This document shows positions 49,224-57,354 of a stretch of DNA of 64,000 bases, one piece after another. How positions within the stretch are numbered: position 1 is the stretch's first letter; each line of letters opens with the position of its first letter. The notes beneath the pieces are model-generated. The model was given only the letters and a program-made list of their open reading frames with translations, made no database searches and was not told where the DNA came from. Source of the DNA: Qipengyuania_C sp046254955 (GTDB lineage: Bacteria; Pseudomonadota; Alphaproteobacteria; Sphingomonadales; Sphingomonadaceae); the NCBI RefSeq assembly GCF_046254955.1, contig NZ_JBJXRG010000001.1:868001-932000 (forward strand), in the 5' to 3' direction. A program made the position numbers and the translations under genes.

Positions 49224-49979
49224 ATGCTTTTGATTGAAAACCTCCATGCCGAAATTGACGGCAAGCCAATCCTCAAGGGCCTGACGCTCGCCGTTGCTGC
49301 GGGTGAGATCCATGCGATCATGGGGCCCAATGGCGCCGGCAAATCGACGCTGGCCTATGTGCTCGGCGGTCGGCCAGGATACGAAGTGACCGCTGGTTCG
49401 GTGACGTACAAGGGCATCGACCTGCTCGAACTCGAGCCACACGAACGCGCGGCTGCCGGTCTTTTCCTTGGATTTCAATATCCAGTCGAGATTCCGGGCG
49501 TTTCCAATGTCCAGTTCCTGCGCGAAGCACTCAATGCGCAGCGCAAGGCGCGCGGCGAAGAGCCGCTTTCGGGCGGCGAGTTCCTTAAACTCGCCAAGGA
49601 AAAGGCGAAACTGCTCCAGCTCGACATGGAGATGCTCAAGCGCAACGTGAATGTCGGCTTTTCCGGCGGCGAGAAGAAGCGCGCCGAGATGGTCCAGATG
49701 GGCATTTTAGATCCGGAGTTCGCAGTATTAGACGAGACTGATAGCGGACTAGACATCGACGCGTTGCGAGTTGTCGGCGAGGGGATCAATTCAATAATGC
49801 GGGATCCGGCCAAGGGCGTGCTGCTGATCACGCATTACCAGCGTCTGCTCGACGTCGTCCGGCCAGACAAGGTTTCGATCCTTGCAGATGGACGGATTGT
49901 ACGAACCGGTGATGCGGACCTTGCCAAACGGCTCGAGGCCGAAGGCTATGATGGGATCATGGCTGAGGCCGCGGCGTGA
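49224..49979 (+). CDS. sufC: Fe-S cluster assembly ATPase SufC
   Basis: A 251-residue ABC-type ATPase that drives the SufBCD complex. Walker A GPNGAGKS is at residues 34-41, the Q loop is FLGFQYPVEIPGV, the signature is FSGGEKKR, and Walker B is EFAVLDETDSGLD. The start at 49224 (MLLIENLHAEIDG) is chosen; upstream codons in the same frame overlap the small membrane-protein gene. There are no membrane spans, as expected for this cytosolic ABC ATPase. It overlaps sufD by four bases. Confidence 0.96.
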   Translation: MLLIENLHAEIDGKPILKGLTLAVAAGEIHAIMGPNGAGKSTLAYVLGGRPGYEVTAGSVTYKGIDLLELEPHERAAAGLFLGFQYPVEIPGVSNVQFLREALNAQRKARGEEPLSGGEFLKLAKEKAKLLQLDMEMLKRNVNVGFSGGEKKRAEMVQMGILDPEFAVLDETDSGLDIDALRVVGEGINSIMRDPAKGVLLITHYQRLLDVVRPDKVSILADGRIVRTGDADLAKRLEAEGYDGIMAEAAA

Positions 49980-50749
49980 ACGAAGCTGCAACCCTCTCCC
50001 GGCCAACCACGCGCGACGAGGACTGGCGCTACTCCGACGCCGAGTTCATTGCCGAGGCGGACCCAAGGACGCTTGCTCATTGGACCGAATGGTCAGTCGC
50101 GCCGGGGCAGAACTTGGCCAAGGCAAAGATTTACGATTCAGGTGAAACCGCGTCCGGCAGTATTCATAGAATTCAGGTCCATGTTGGCGCGGGCGGACGA
50201 TTTGAAATGTGGAGCGTCGTTCGCGCGGCCGGTTTCACCCGGCTTGAGCTGGACGTCACGCTTGAAGATGGCGCACATTTCGAATTTGGCGGCGTCACGA
50301 TTGGCGGCGGCGATGCGACGCAGGAATTCGTTACGCGTGTGATCCACGCAGGGCCGAACGCGACATCAAACCAGACCGTGCGAGCGGTTCAGTGGGGCAA
50401 ATCAACGGGCAATTTCCTTGGCCGGATTGAAGTTGCTCGTGATGCGCAGAAGACAGATGCTGGGCAGAATTTCCGCGCCATCTTGCTCGAGAAGGGCGCG
50501 ACAGCCAACACGAAGCCGGAACTCGAGATCTTTGCCGACGACGTGCAATGCGCACACGGTGCCGCGATCGGCCAACTCGACGAAGTTGCGCGCTATTACA
50601 TGGCCGCGCGCGGTATCCCGCCCGAGGTCGCGCGCAAGCTGTTGGTCCAGGCTTTCATCGGCGACGCCTTCGTCGAATACAGCAACGCGGACGCGGCGGA
50701 GCGTTTGCTGGAACAAGCGCTGAAGAAGCTCGACGAGGCAGCGCTGTGA
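49976..50749 (+). CDS. sufD: Fe-S cluster assembly protein SufD
   Basis: A 257-residue SufD, shorter than the E. coli form (about 420) because the N-terminal helical domain is reduced; the beta-helix core and C-terminus remain. Family segments are TTRDEDWRYSDAEF, a conserved EIFADDVQCAHGAAIGQLDEVARYYMAARGIP block (read in pieces) and ARKLLVQAFIGDAFVE. It starts with GTG in a GTGA overlap with sufC and ends in a GTGA overlap with sufS. It pairs with SufB and SufC. Confidence 0.93.
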   Translation: MNEAATLSRPTTRDEDWRYSDAEFIAEADPRTLAHWTEWSVAPGQNLAKAKIYDSGETASGSIHRIQVHVGAGGRFEMWSVVRAAGFTRLELDVTLEDGAHFEFGGVTIGGGDATQEFVTRVIHAGPNATSNQTVRAVQWGKSTGNFLGRIEVARDAQKTDAGQNFRAILLEKGATANTKPELEIFADDVQCAHGAAIGQLDEVARYYMAARGIPPEVARKLLVQAFIGDAFVEYSNADAAERLLEQALKKLDEAAL

Positions 50750-51933
50750 ACGCGCCGGCCCATTTCTCGCACGCTGGCGATTTTCCTGGGCTGAGGACGC
50801 GGGATGGTAAGCCGTGGCACTACCTCGACACCGCAGCGACGGCGCAGAAGCCGCGAATCGTCATTGAGGCAATGGCGCGCGCGCTGGGCGAAGATTACGC
50901 CACCGTCCATCGCGGAGTCTATTCTCGTTCTGCCGAGATGACGCTCGCCTATGAAGCTGCTCGTCGCACTGTTGCCGCTTTCGTAGGCGGGCGCGAAGAC
51001 GAGATAGTCTTCACCCGCGGCGCGACCGAAGCGATCAATCTTGTGGCCCAGTCCTATCCCAAGAAGGCGCGCGTGCTTCTTTCCACGCTCGAGCACCACT
51101 CGAACATCGTCCCCTGGCAGCTAGCCGGCTGGCAGGTCGATGTCTGCCCGCTCACCAAAGACGGACGGATTGATCTCGACGCTGCGCAAGCCATGCTGAC
51201 CGAAGAGCACGAGATGGTCGCGCTGGCCCATGTCTCGAACGTTCTGGGCAGCGAGCTCGATGTCGCGCGCGCAGCTGAGCTCGCACACGGCGCGGGCGCA
51301 AAGCTGCTGGTCGATGGCTGCCAAGCGGTGCCGCGTCTTTCGGTCGATGCCGCGGCCTTGGGCTGCGACTTTTACGTTTTCAGTGCGCACAAGCTTTATG
51401 GGCCTACCGGGATCGGCGCCCTGTGGGGCAGGGCAGACCTGCTCGGCGCCATGCCGCCCTATCAGGGCGGCGGCTCGATGATCGATAAGGTGACTTTCGC
51501 GCGCACAACATATGCGCCGCCTCCACAACGCTTCGAAGCGGGAACCCCGGCGATCACCGAGGCTATCGGATTTGCGTCCGCCTGCGACTACGTTTCCGAT
51601 ATTGGCCTCGCTTCGATAGAGTCGCACGAGCGTGAGCTTGTTGCCAAGCTGCGCGAGACTCTGCGCAAACGTAACGATGTCACCTTGTTCGGCCCTGAAG
51701 AAAGCGCCGGCATCGTCAGTTTCGCTCTCGATGGGGTTCACCCACACGATCTCGGCACCATATTGGACGAACAGGATGTAGCGATCCGCGCCGGGCACCA
51801 TTGTGCGCAGCCGCTAATGGAACATCTGGGTGTGCCTGCGACTGCCCGCGCGAGCTTCGGCCTCTACTCGGATGTCGATGATATCGCGGCACTGATCGAT
51901 GGGATTGAACGAACCAAGAAGATATTTGCCTAG
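50746..51933 (+). CDS. sufS: Cysteine desulfurase SufS
   Basis: A 395-residue PLP enzyme that takes sulfur from cysteine. The PLP lysine is Lys216 in FSAHKLYGPTG, and the active-site Cys is Cys353 in RAGHHCAQPLM. VHRGVYSRSAEMTLAYE near residue 54, EHHSNIVPWQ and DGCQAVPRLSVD are group II desulfurase features. It starts with GTG overlapping the sufD stop; the longer upstream frame lies within sufD. No SufE gene is visible in the operon. Confidence 0.96.
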   Translation: MNAPAHFSHAGDFPGLRTRDGKPWHYLDTAATAQKPRIVIEAMARALGEDYATVHRGVYSRSAEMTLAYEAARRTVAAFVGGREDEIVFTRGATEAINLVAQSYPKKARVLLSTLEHHSNIVPWQLAGWQVDVCPLTKDGRIDLDAAQAMLTEEHEMVALAHVSNVLGSELDVARAAELAHGAGAKLLVDGCQAVPRLSVDAAALGCDFYVFSAHKLYGPTGIGALWGRADLLGAMPPYQGGGSMIDKVTFARTTYAPPPQRFEAGTPAITEAIGFASACDYVSDIGLASIESHERELVAKLRETLRKRNDVTLFGPEESAGIVSFALDGVHPHDLGTILDEQDVAIRAGHHCAQPLMEHLGVPATARASFGLYSDVDDIAALIDGIERTKKIFA

Positions 51934-51936
51934 GAA

Positions 51937-52458
51937 ATGGACATGAACAAGCCGTCCGAAGAGAAGGAATTCGTCGCTGCCCCAGCTCCCAATGAGGCGC
52001 TGCTGCAGAAGCCTCCCCGTGCACGTGTCGAAGACGCGATCGATCCGGATGAAACGCCTGCCGAAACGATGGGTGAGAAGCTCGAACGCAAGCGCGATTA
52101 CCTCGAAGGGTTCCTCCAGAAGAAGCCGGAGGGCCTGCAGGCCGGCGAGCCGGGCGGCGAGCTGTATGAGGCGGTCGTCGCTGCGCTCAAGGAAATATAC
52201 GACCCCGAAATTCCGGTGAACATCTACGATCTGGGCCTCATCTACGGCGTCGATGTCGATGACGAAAGCGATGTGGTTGTCACCATGACGCTCACCACAC
52301 CGCATTGCCCGGTGGCCGAAACTATGCCCGGCGAGGTCGAATTGCGTGCCGCGAGTGTGCCCGGAGTACGCGATGCCGAGGTCAACCTCGTGTGGGATCC
52401 GCCATGGAGCCCGGACAAAATGACTGATGAAGCGCGCCTTGAATTGGGGATGCTCTGA
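51937..52458 (+). CDS. sufT: SUF-associated MIP18/DUF59 protein (SufT-like)
   Basis: A 173-residue protein. A charged N-terminal half (residues 1-72) is followed by the DUF59 domain (LYEAVVAALKEIYDPEIPVNIYDLGLIYG, then VTMTLTTPHCPVAETMP), which includes the conserved Cys of the domain and DPEIPVNIYDLG. Such proteins aid maturation of Fe-S proteins, possibly as carriers. A start two codons later (51943) has the better ribosome-site spacing. Its stop overlaps the next start by one base (TGATG). Confidence 0.91.
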   Translation: MDMNKPSEEKEFVAAPAPNEALLQKPPRARVEDAIDPDETPAETMGEKLERKRDYLEGFLQKKPEGLQAGEPGGELYEAVVAALKEIYDPEIPVNIYDLGLIYGVDVDDESDVVVTMTLTTPHCPVAETMPGEVELRAASVPGVRDAEVNLVWDPPWSPDKMTDEARLELGML

Positions 52459-52814
52459 TGGCCGAAAGCACACTCTCGAACCGCCCCGCAGCTGTTCTTC
52501 TTACTCCCGCTGCAGAAGCTCGTGTCGCCGAACTGATGGCGAAGGCGCCCGATGATGCGGTGGGGGTCAAGCTCTCGACGCCGCGGCGCGGATGCTCAGG
52601 CCTCGCCTACTCGGTCGATTATGTCAGTGAAGAAGAAAAGTTCGATGAGAAAATCGAGACACCCGGCGGAGTATTCTACATCGACGGCGCCTCAGTTCTC
52701 TACCTGATCGGTTCCACTATGGACTGGCAGGAAGACGATTTCACCGCCGGCTTTGTATTCGAGAATCCCAATGCCAAGGGTGCTTGCGGCTGCGGCGAAA
52801 GCTTCATGGTCTGA
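52458..52814 (+). CDS. sufA: A-type Fe-S carrier SufA
   Basis: A 118-residue HesB/IscA-like protein, last gene of the suf operon. Cluster cysteines are Cys46 (RRGCSGLAY), Cys110 and Cys112 (ACGCGESF). LTPAAEARVAELMAKAPDD and GSTMDWQEDDFTAGFVFENPNA (in pieces) are typical. It probably receives clusters from SufBCD and passes them on. It differs from the ErpA-like carrier at 24163. No strong intrinsic terminator is seen in the 122 bases after it. Confidence 0.94.
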   Translation: MAESTLSNRPAAVLLTPAAEARVAELMAKAPDDAVGVKLSTPRRGCSGLAYSVDYVSEEEKFDEKIETPGGVFYIDGASVLYLIGSTMDWQEDDFTAGFVFENPNAKGACGCGESFMV

Positions 52815-52936
52815 AAAATTAATTTCTTTCGGCTTGGTAAAGATATACTGAATTCAAAGGTTTCCAGACACTTTTGAAGGTTAAGATCGACTAACCCGGT
52901 TCGGAAACCCAATTCTCGCCACACCGTTGATTTGGC

Positions 52937-53233
52937 ATGAGAAAGCTTCTGATCACATTGCTTAGCGTTCCCGCGCTGACGCTAGTCCCTTCCCCGCTTG
53001 CCGCGCAGGAGGTCTTCGGCGCGAACTCTGGCGGCGAATCCGGCAAGTCCAGTAGCGCTGGACCAGGCGGCAAAGGCGGGAAAAAACGTATCGCCGAATT
53101 GGCAAGCGCGACAGCTCGCGTTCTGAAGGCGGCGCGCATCAAGCTTCGCGGCGACCCTGAAGGCACGCGTGCATCGCGTGGCTTTCAAGTCAATCTCGCG
53201 CTGGACGGTCGCAGTATCATTGAGTTCGAGTAG
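52937..53233 (+). CDS. Small exported protein, unknown function
   Basis: A 98-residue protein with a signal peptide (MRKLLITLLSVPALTLVPSP, cleaved near LAAQ). A low-complexity Gly/Ser/Lys segment follows (GANSGGESGKSSSAG, GGKGGKK), then a short C-terminal part (TARVLKAARIKLRG, ASRGFQVNLALDGRSIIEFE). No known domain is recognised. It stands alone after the suf operon. The ribosome site is weak. Confidence 0.62.
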   Translation: MRKLLITLLSVPALTLVPSPLAAQEVFGANSGGESGKSSSAGPGGKGGKKRIAELASATARVLKAARIKLRGDPEGTRASRGFQVNLALDGRSIIEFE

Positions 53234-53343
53234 CCCGCTTCCCCAGGAGGGGTTTGTGCCTTTCTCGGCTAAGGCGACTTTGTGAGGCGCAAGGATTTCG
53301 AGAGAGCAGATTGTCTTTGCGACCCGCTCCCCGGCTTATCCAA

Positions 53344-53787
53344 CTAACGTCTCAGGGCTGAGATGCAGCTCGCTCGATCGATATCGCGGCCATTGTCCGG
53401 GCGCCTGGCCTCCATCCAGGTTGCGACCGGCGGCGCGCCGGGCTTGAGCGGAAAAAGGAAGACGTCGAGCACGCAATTCGTTCCGCGAAATTGCAGTTTG
53501 CGTACGTCGCCTTCAGCTACGTCGAGCGCAGGCGTACCGAACAGGTTTACGAGCGCCGTTGCATGGGCCCCGCTCACTGCCTCCAGTCCACGGCCGCGCA
53601 TGATCTGCGGCGGAATAAAGCCGGCTGAAGGGGCGGCAGGAGTCATCGACGGGACCGGAGCAGCAGTTTGCGCGGGGCGCTGTGCAGGAAAAGTGCCGGT
53701 GTTTGCCGGCGGCACCCGCGGGGCAACACAGCCTGCAAGAGACGCGAGGGTAACGAGCAGCCCTGCCAAACGCAGCAGCGATCTCAC
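53344..53787 (-). CDS. Lipoprotein, unknown function
   Basis: A 147-residue protein with a lipoprotein signal (LVTLASLAGCVAP, cleavage before the Cys at residue 20). A proline- and alanine-rich linker leads to a small domain: LVNLFGTPALDVAEGDVRKLQFRGTNCVLDVFLFPL (in pieces). Two cysteines in the domain (GTNC and RASC) may pair. The pattern recalls outer-membrane lipoproteins of the SmpA/OmlA type but is not clear enough to name. It overlaps the EI24-type gene by four bases. Confidence 0.75.
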   Translation of the reverse strand: MRSLLRLAGLLVTLASLAGCVAPRVPPANTGTFPAQRPAQTAAPVPSMTPAAPSAGFIPPQIMRGRGLEAVSGAHATALVNLFGTPALDVAEGDVRKLQFRGTNCVLDVFLFPLKPGAPPVATWMEARRPDNGRDIDRASCISALRR

Positions 53788-54470
53788 AGGCTTTGCTCCT
53801 TGCTGCGATGGACCATATGCGTGGCGCTCGCTGCACCAAGGATCGGGGCCAGTAGGTTGAGGAAGGGCACGAACATGATGCCCGCGACTGCTCCGCCGAG
53901 CATGAAGCGCTGCGGCCCGGTTAGTGGCGCTGCCTCCGCAGGGTCATGGCGATGGCGTAGCCACACCATGTCCTGCAACTCGCGCCCCAGCAGCCAGGCA
54001 TTTACTGCCCAGAACAGCACCGCAGTGCCGATGCCGGTGACCAACAGGATCAATGCAAAGGGAAGCGCAAGTAGATTGATGCCCAAGGCTCTTAGCCCTC
54101 CCCGAGCCGCGTGCGCCAGTTCCTGGCGAAACGGTACCTTACGGACATTGGCTGCATGCTCGAGATAGTGCATCTTCTCGACTGCCGCGACCACTTCGTC
54201 GGCGAAGAACTGCAATACAATCAGTGCGATGATCCGGAACAGTAACCAGCTTGCCAACATTGTCAGGACGATAGCGACAAAATAAGTCGCCTCTGCACCG
54301 ATGCTCATGCCGACGTATGCGCTGGCATTGATAATCGCCTGGAATAGCAGCACGCCGACCAACGCGATGAGAATCAGCGTGATCCCGATTGATTTCAGGA
54401 AAACACGTATGATCGCGGGGTCGCCCAATTGCCCGAAAGCAAGCGACAGCGATGTGGGGAGCGAATTCAT
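53784..54470 (-). CDS. EI24/CysZ-like membrane protein
   Basis: A 228-residue inner-membrane protein with about four to six hydrophobic stretches: IGITLILIALVGVLLFQAII, ATYFVAIVLTMLASWLLFRI, INLLALPFALILLVTGIG and AVAGIMFVPFLNLLAPILG. WAVNAWLLGRELQDMVWLRH and the last segment are typical of the EI24 domain, found in CysZ sulfate transporters. Whether it moves sulfate is unknown. The start at 54470 is preferred. It overlaps the downstream lipoprotein gene by four bases, so the two likely work or are made together. Confidence 0.85.
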   Translation of the reverse strand: MNSLPTSLSLAFGQLGDPAIIRVFLKSIGITLILIALVGVLLFQAIINASAYVGMSIGAEATYFVAIVLTMLASWLLFRIIALIVLQFFADEVVAAVEKMHYLEHAANVRKVPFRQELAHAARGGLRALGINLLALPFALILLVTGIGTAVLFWAVNAWLLGRELQDMVWLRHRHDPAEAAPLTGPQRFMLGGAVAGIMFVPFLNLLAPILGAASATHMVHRSKEQSL

Positions 54471-54597
54471 CCCCACTGCAATCGTTCGCGGTGCACGCTA
54501 AGTCAACGCAGCATATCGGCGAAGCGGTCTTGGCCTGCGGCGATCGAGCCGCTAGGCGCGCCTGCAACTCAATCCTTCCCTACTTTTCAGGACTTTT

Positions 54598-55593
54598 ATG
54601 ACTCAACCCCGTTATGACGTTATCGCTATCGGCAATGCCGTAGTCGATGTGATCGCCTCTTGCGGAGAGGAGCTGATCGAAGAGCTCGAGCTCAATCGCG
54701 GCGGGATGACGCTGGTCGACGAAGTGCGCGCGGACGAGCTTTATGCTGCCATGCCGCCGGCGCGCGAGGTTTCTGGCGGATCGGCCGCCAATACGCTTGC
54801 CGGGCTGTCAACGCTGGGGCTGCAATGTGCTTTTGTGGGACAAGTCGCCGATGACCAGCTCGGCAAGGTATTCCGACACGATATGCGCGCGACGGGGATC
54901 GATTTCGATACGCCTGCGCGTGAAGGCGAACCCGCCACGGGTCGCGTGCTGATTTTCGTGACGCCTGATGGAGAGCGCACGATGAACACTTTTCTCGGTG
55001 CAGGACAGTTCCTGCCTGCCGATGCGCTCGACGAAGATCTGATAGCCAGCGGTGCGATCCTTTATCTTGAAGGCTATCTTTGGGACCCGGAAGAGCCGCG
55101 CCGTGCAATGCGCCGCGCGATCGATGTCGCGCGCAAGGCTGGCCGCAAAGTCGCCTTCACTGCCAGCGAGAGCTTTGTGATTGAACGCCATGGCGATGAC
55201 TTCCGCCAAATGATCGATGATGGCGTGATCGATATCCTGTTCGTAAACGAGCACGAATTGGCGACATTGACCGGCGAAGAAGATTTCGAAGCAGGCGTCG
55301 CCGCCCTGACTGGAAAGGTGCCGGTCCTCGTGGCCACTCGCAGCGAAAAGGGGGCGATTGCGGTTGCCCATGGCGAGCGTGCGGAAGTCGCCGCAGAGCC
55401 GGTTGCGAAGGTGGTCGATACGACCGGCGCGGGTGACCAGTTTGCGGCCGGATTCCTGTCAGGGCATGCCCGCGGCGAGGGCCTTGCGGCTTCGCTCAAG
55501 CGGGGCGCAATCGCGGCATCGGAAGTGATCAGCCACTACGGCCCCCGCCCCGAAGCCGATCTGCAGGCACTGATAGCCGAGAAGCTGGGCTGA
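54598..55593 (+). CDS. Adenosine kinase (PfkB/ribokinase family)
   Basis: A 331-residue sugar-type kinase. It starts MTQPRYDVIAIGNAVVDVIA. Early GGSAANTLAGLSTLG binds the sugar. Later are NEHELATLTG and the C-terminal catalytic DTTGAGDQFAAGFLSGHA with the base Asp and the anion hole. These features mark the PfkB family; bacterial members of this exact form are usually annotated as adenosine kinase. The true substrate is not proven by sequence. It ends six bases before the convergent cytochrome gene. Confidence 0.9.
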   Translation: MTQPRYDVIAIGNAVVDVIASCGEELIEELELNRGGMTLVDEVRADELYAAMPPAREVSGGSAANTLAGLSTLGLQCAFVGQVADDQLGKVFRHDMRATGIDFDTPAREGEPATGRVLIFVTPDGERTMNTFLGAGQFLPADALDEDLIASGAILYLEGYLWDPEEPRRAMRRAIDVARKAGRKVAFTASESFVIERHGDDFRQMIDDGVIDILFVNEHELATLTGEEDFEAGVAALTGKVPVLVATRSEKGAIAVAHGERAEVAAEPVAKVVDTTGAGDQFAAGFLSGHARGEGLAASLKRGAIAASEVISHYGPRPEADLQALIAEKLG

Positions 55594-55599
55594 AGCGTC

Positions 55600-55989
55600 T
55601 CAGATCGGCGGAGCGTAATCTTCCGACCTGAGCGTCAGCATGTATTTGGCGATGAGCGCTGCCTGGGCTGGCGAGAGGTCGAAGTCCATGACCTCGGGGT
55701 AATTGTGCGCATCGGCCAGCCAGGAGGCCAGCGATTCGCCGGTCAGCCCCTCGCGATTGGCGATCGCAGGGAACGGCGGCGCCATTGGATTGGGCGAATC
55801 CGAATAGCGTTCGACTGCATGGCAACCCCCGCATGCAGCCTGGGCAAAGCCCAGCGGTTCATGCGCTCCTTCGAGCGCCTCGTTGGAAGGCATAACCGCA
55901 CTCGCCGTTCGAGGCGGGGTTGGCGGTTGATTCGCTTGGCATCCGGCCAGCACAATCGCCGTGATACCCAAACTTATGATCGCGCGCAT
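55600..55989 (-). CDS. Cytochrome c lipoprotein
   Basis: A 129-residue protein with a lipoprotein signal (IISLGITAIVLAGCQ) and one heme-binding motif ACGGCHAV (Cys-X-X-Cys-His). A methionine in the C-terminal half (YPEVMDFDLSP or KYMLTLR) would be the sixth ligand. It would be anchored in the membrane on the periplasmic side and pass electrons. The start at 55989 has the strong site GAGGGAGGCAGC just before it. The partner oxidase or dehydrogenase is not in this window. Confidence 0.9.
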   Translation of the reverse strand: MRAIISLGITAIVLAGCQANQPPTPPRTASAVMPSNEALEGAHEPLGFAQAACGGCHAVERYSDSPNPMAPPFPAIANREGLTGESLASWLADAHNYPEVMDFDLSPAQAALIAKYMLTLRSEDYAPPI

Positions 55990-56079
55990 GCTGCCTCCCT
56001 CTGGCCTTCTCATTCGGGAGACTAGACCTATTGCAGCGCGCTGCATTGATCTGAATCAAGTTTGGGACTCTGGGCGGAG

Positions 56080-57354
56080 TTATCCTCGCTCGCGCGCAAC
56101 CTCGCGCCAGCCAATGTCCCGGCGGCAGAATCCGCTTGGAAAATCTATAGCATCGACCGCTGCATAGGCGGCCGCCTTAGCTCCTGTAACGTTCGCGCCA
56201 AGTGCCGTCACATTAAGGACGCGCCCGCCGCTGGCGACGAGCTGATCGCCGTCGAGCGATGTTCCGGCATGGAAGACTTTTGCGCCGCCATCTTCGCTTG
56301 AGGGAAGATTGATCGCGCCGCCTTTCTCGGGAGCGCCCGGATATCCCTTGGCCGCCATCACAACGGTGAGCGCAGTGTGCTGATCGAAACGGGCCTCGCG
56401 TCCTTCGCCAAGCCTTCCCTCGGCACAGGCCAGCATCAGTTCGGCGAGATCGTCTTCCAGTCGCATCATCAGCACCTGGCATTCGGGGTCGCCGAAGCGG
56501 CAATTGTACTCGATCAACTTGGGGCCATCCGCCGTCAGCATCAGACCGGCGTAGAGCACTCCCGAATAAGGCATTCCCTCGGCGGCCATGGTAGAAACGG
56601 TCGGCTCGATGATCTCGCGCATCGCTCGCGCCTGCAGCTCTTTGGTCAAGACCGGCGCAGGTGAATAGGCCCCCATACCGCCCGTATTGGGACCAACATC
56701 CCCCTCTCCAACGCGCTTGTGATCCTGCGCTGTACCGAAAGGTAGAATTGCGGCGCCATCCGTAAGCGCAAAGAAGCTCGCCTCCTCGCCGGTGAGGAAC
56801 TCCTCAATAACCACTTCCGCGCCCGCTTCGCCGAACTGCCCGCCGAACATGTCGGCGAGCGCCGCCTCCGCCTCTGCGCGGGTTTCGGCAATGACCACGC
56901 CCTTGCCGGCAGCCAGCCCGTCAGCCTTGAGAACGTAAGGCGCCGTGAATTCATCCAGCGCGGAGATTGCATCTGCCAGCGAGTGCGTATGCACGTAGCC
57001 TGCCGTGGGAATACCAGCGCGGTCGCACAGGGCCTTGGTGAAGCTTTTGCTGCCCTCCAGCTGGGCCGCCGCCTTCGAGGGCCCGAAGACGGCAATGCCT
57101 CCAGCGCGCAAGCTGTCGGCCAGCCCATCAACCAGAGGAGCTTCCGGCCCAACCACAACCAAGCCAATGTCGTGTTCGTCGCAGAACGTAGCCACCGCCG
57201 CATGATCGCCGGCATCCAATGATACCAGCTCGGCACCTTCGGACATGCCCGGATTTCCGGGTGCGGAGTACAGTTTGGCCAGCGAGGGGGATTGCGCAAG
57301 TTTCCATGCCAGCGCATGTTCGCGGCCACCCGAACCGAGTAGAAGGATATTCAT
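56080..57354 (-). CDS. purD: Phosphoribosylamine-glycine ligase PurD (GARS)
   Basis: A 424-residue ATP-grasp enzyme of purine synthesis. The N-terminal MNILLLGSGGREHALAWKLA, the GPEAPLVDGLADSLR loop, the ATP-grasp segments (FTKALCDRAGIPTAGYV, VLKADGLAAGKGV) and EYNCRFGDPECQVLMMRL are present. The start codon at 57354 overlaps that of the divergent xseA gene by two bases, so its promoter must lie inside xseA. The longer frame to 57474 would run into xseA and is rejected. Confidence 0.96.
   Translation of the reverse strand: MNILLLGSGGREHALAWKLAQSPSLAKLYSAPGNPGMSEGAELVSLDAGDHAAVATFCDEHDIGLVVVGPEAPLVDGLADSLRAGGIAVFGPSKAAAQLEGSKSFTKALCDRAGIPTAGYVHTHSLADAISALDEFTAPYVLKADGLAAGKGVVIAETRAEAEAALADMFGGQFGEAGAEVVIEEFLTGEEASFFALTDGAAILPFGTAQDHKRVGEGDVGPNTGGMGAYSPAPVLTKELQARAMREIIEPTVSTMAAEGMPYSGVLYAGLMLTADGPKLIEYNCRFGDPECQVLMMRLEDDLAELMLACAEGRLGEGREARFDQHTALTVVMAAKGYPGAPEKGGAINLPSSEDGGAKVFHAGTSLDGDQLVASGGRVLNVTALGANVTGAKAAAYAAVDAIDFPSGFCRRDIGWREVARERG

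Noticed and set aside
52903..52928. EcfG-like promoter (GGAAA-N17-CGTT) before the small exported protein gene
   Set aside because: One mismatch in the -35 core, and the -10 part is only eight bases from the start codon, leaving no room for a normal leader.
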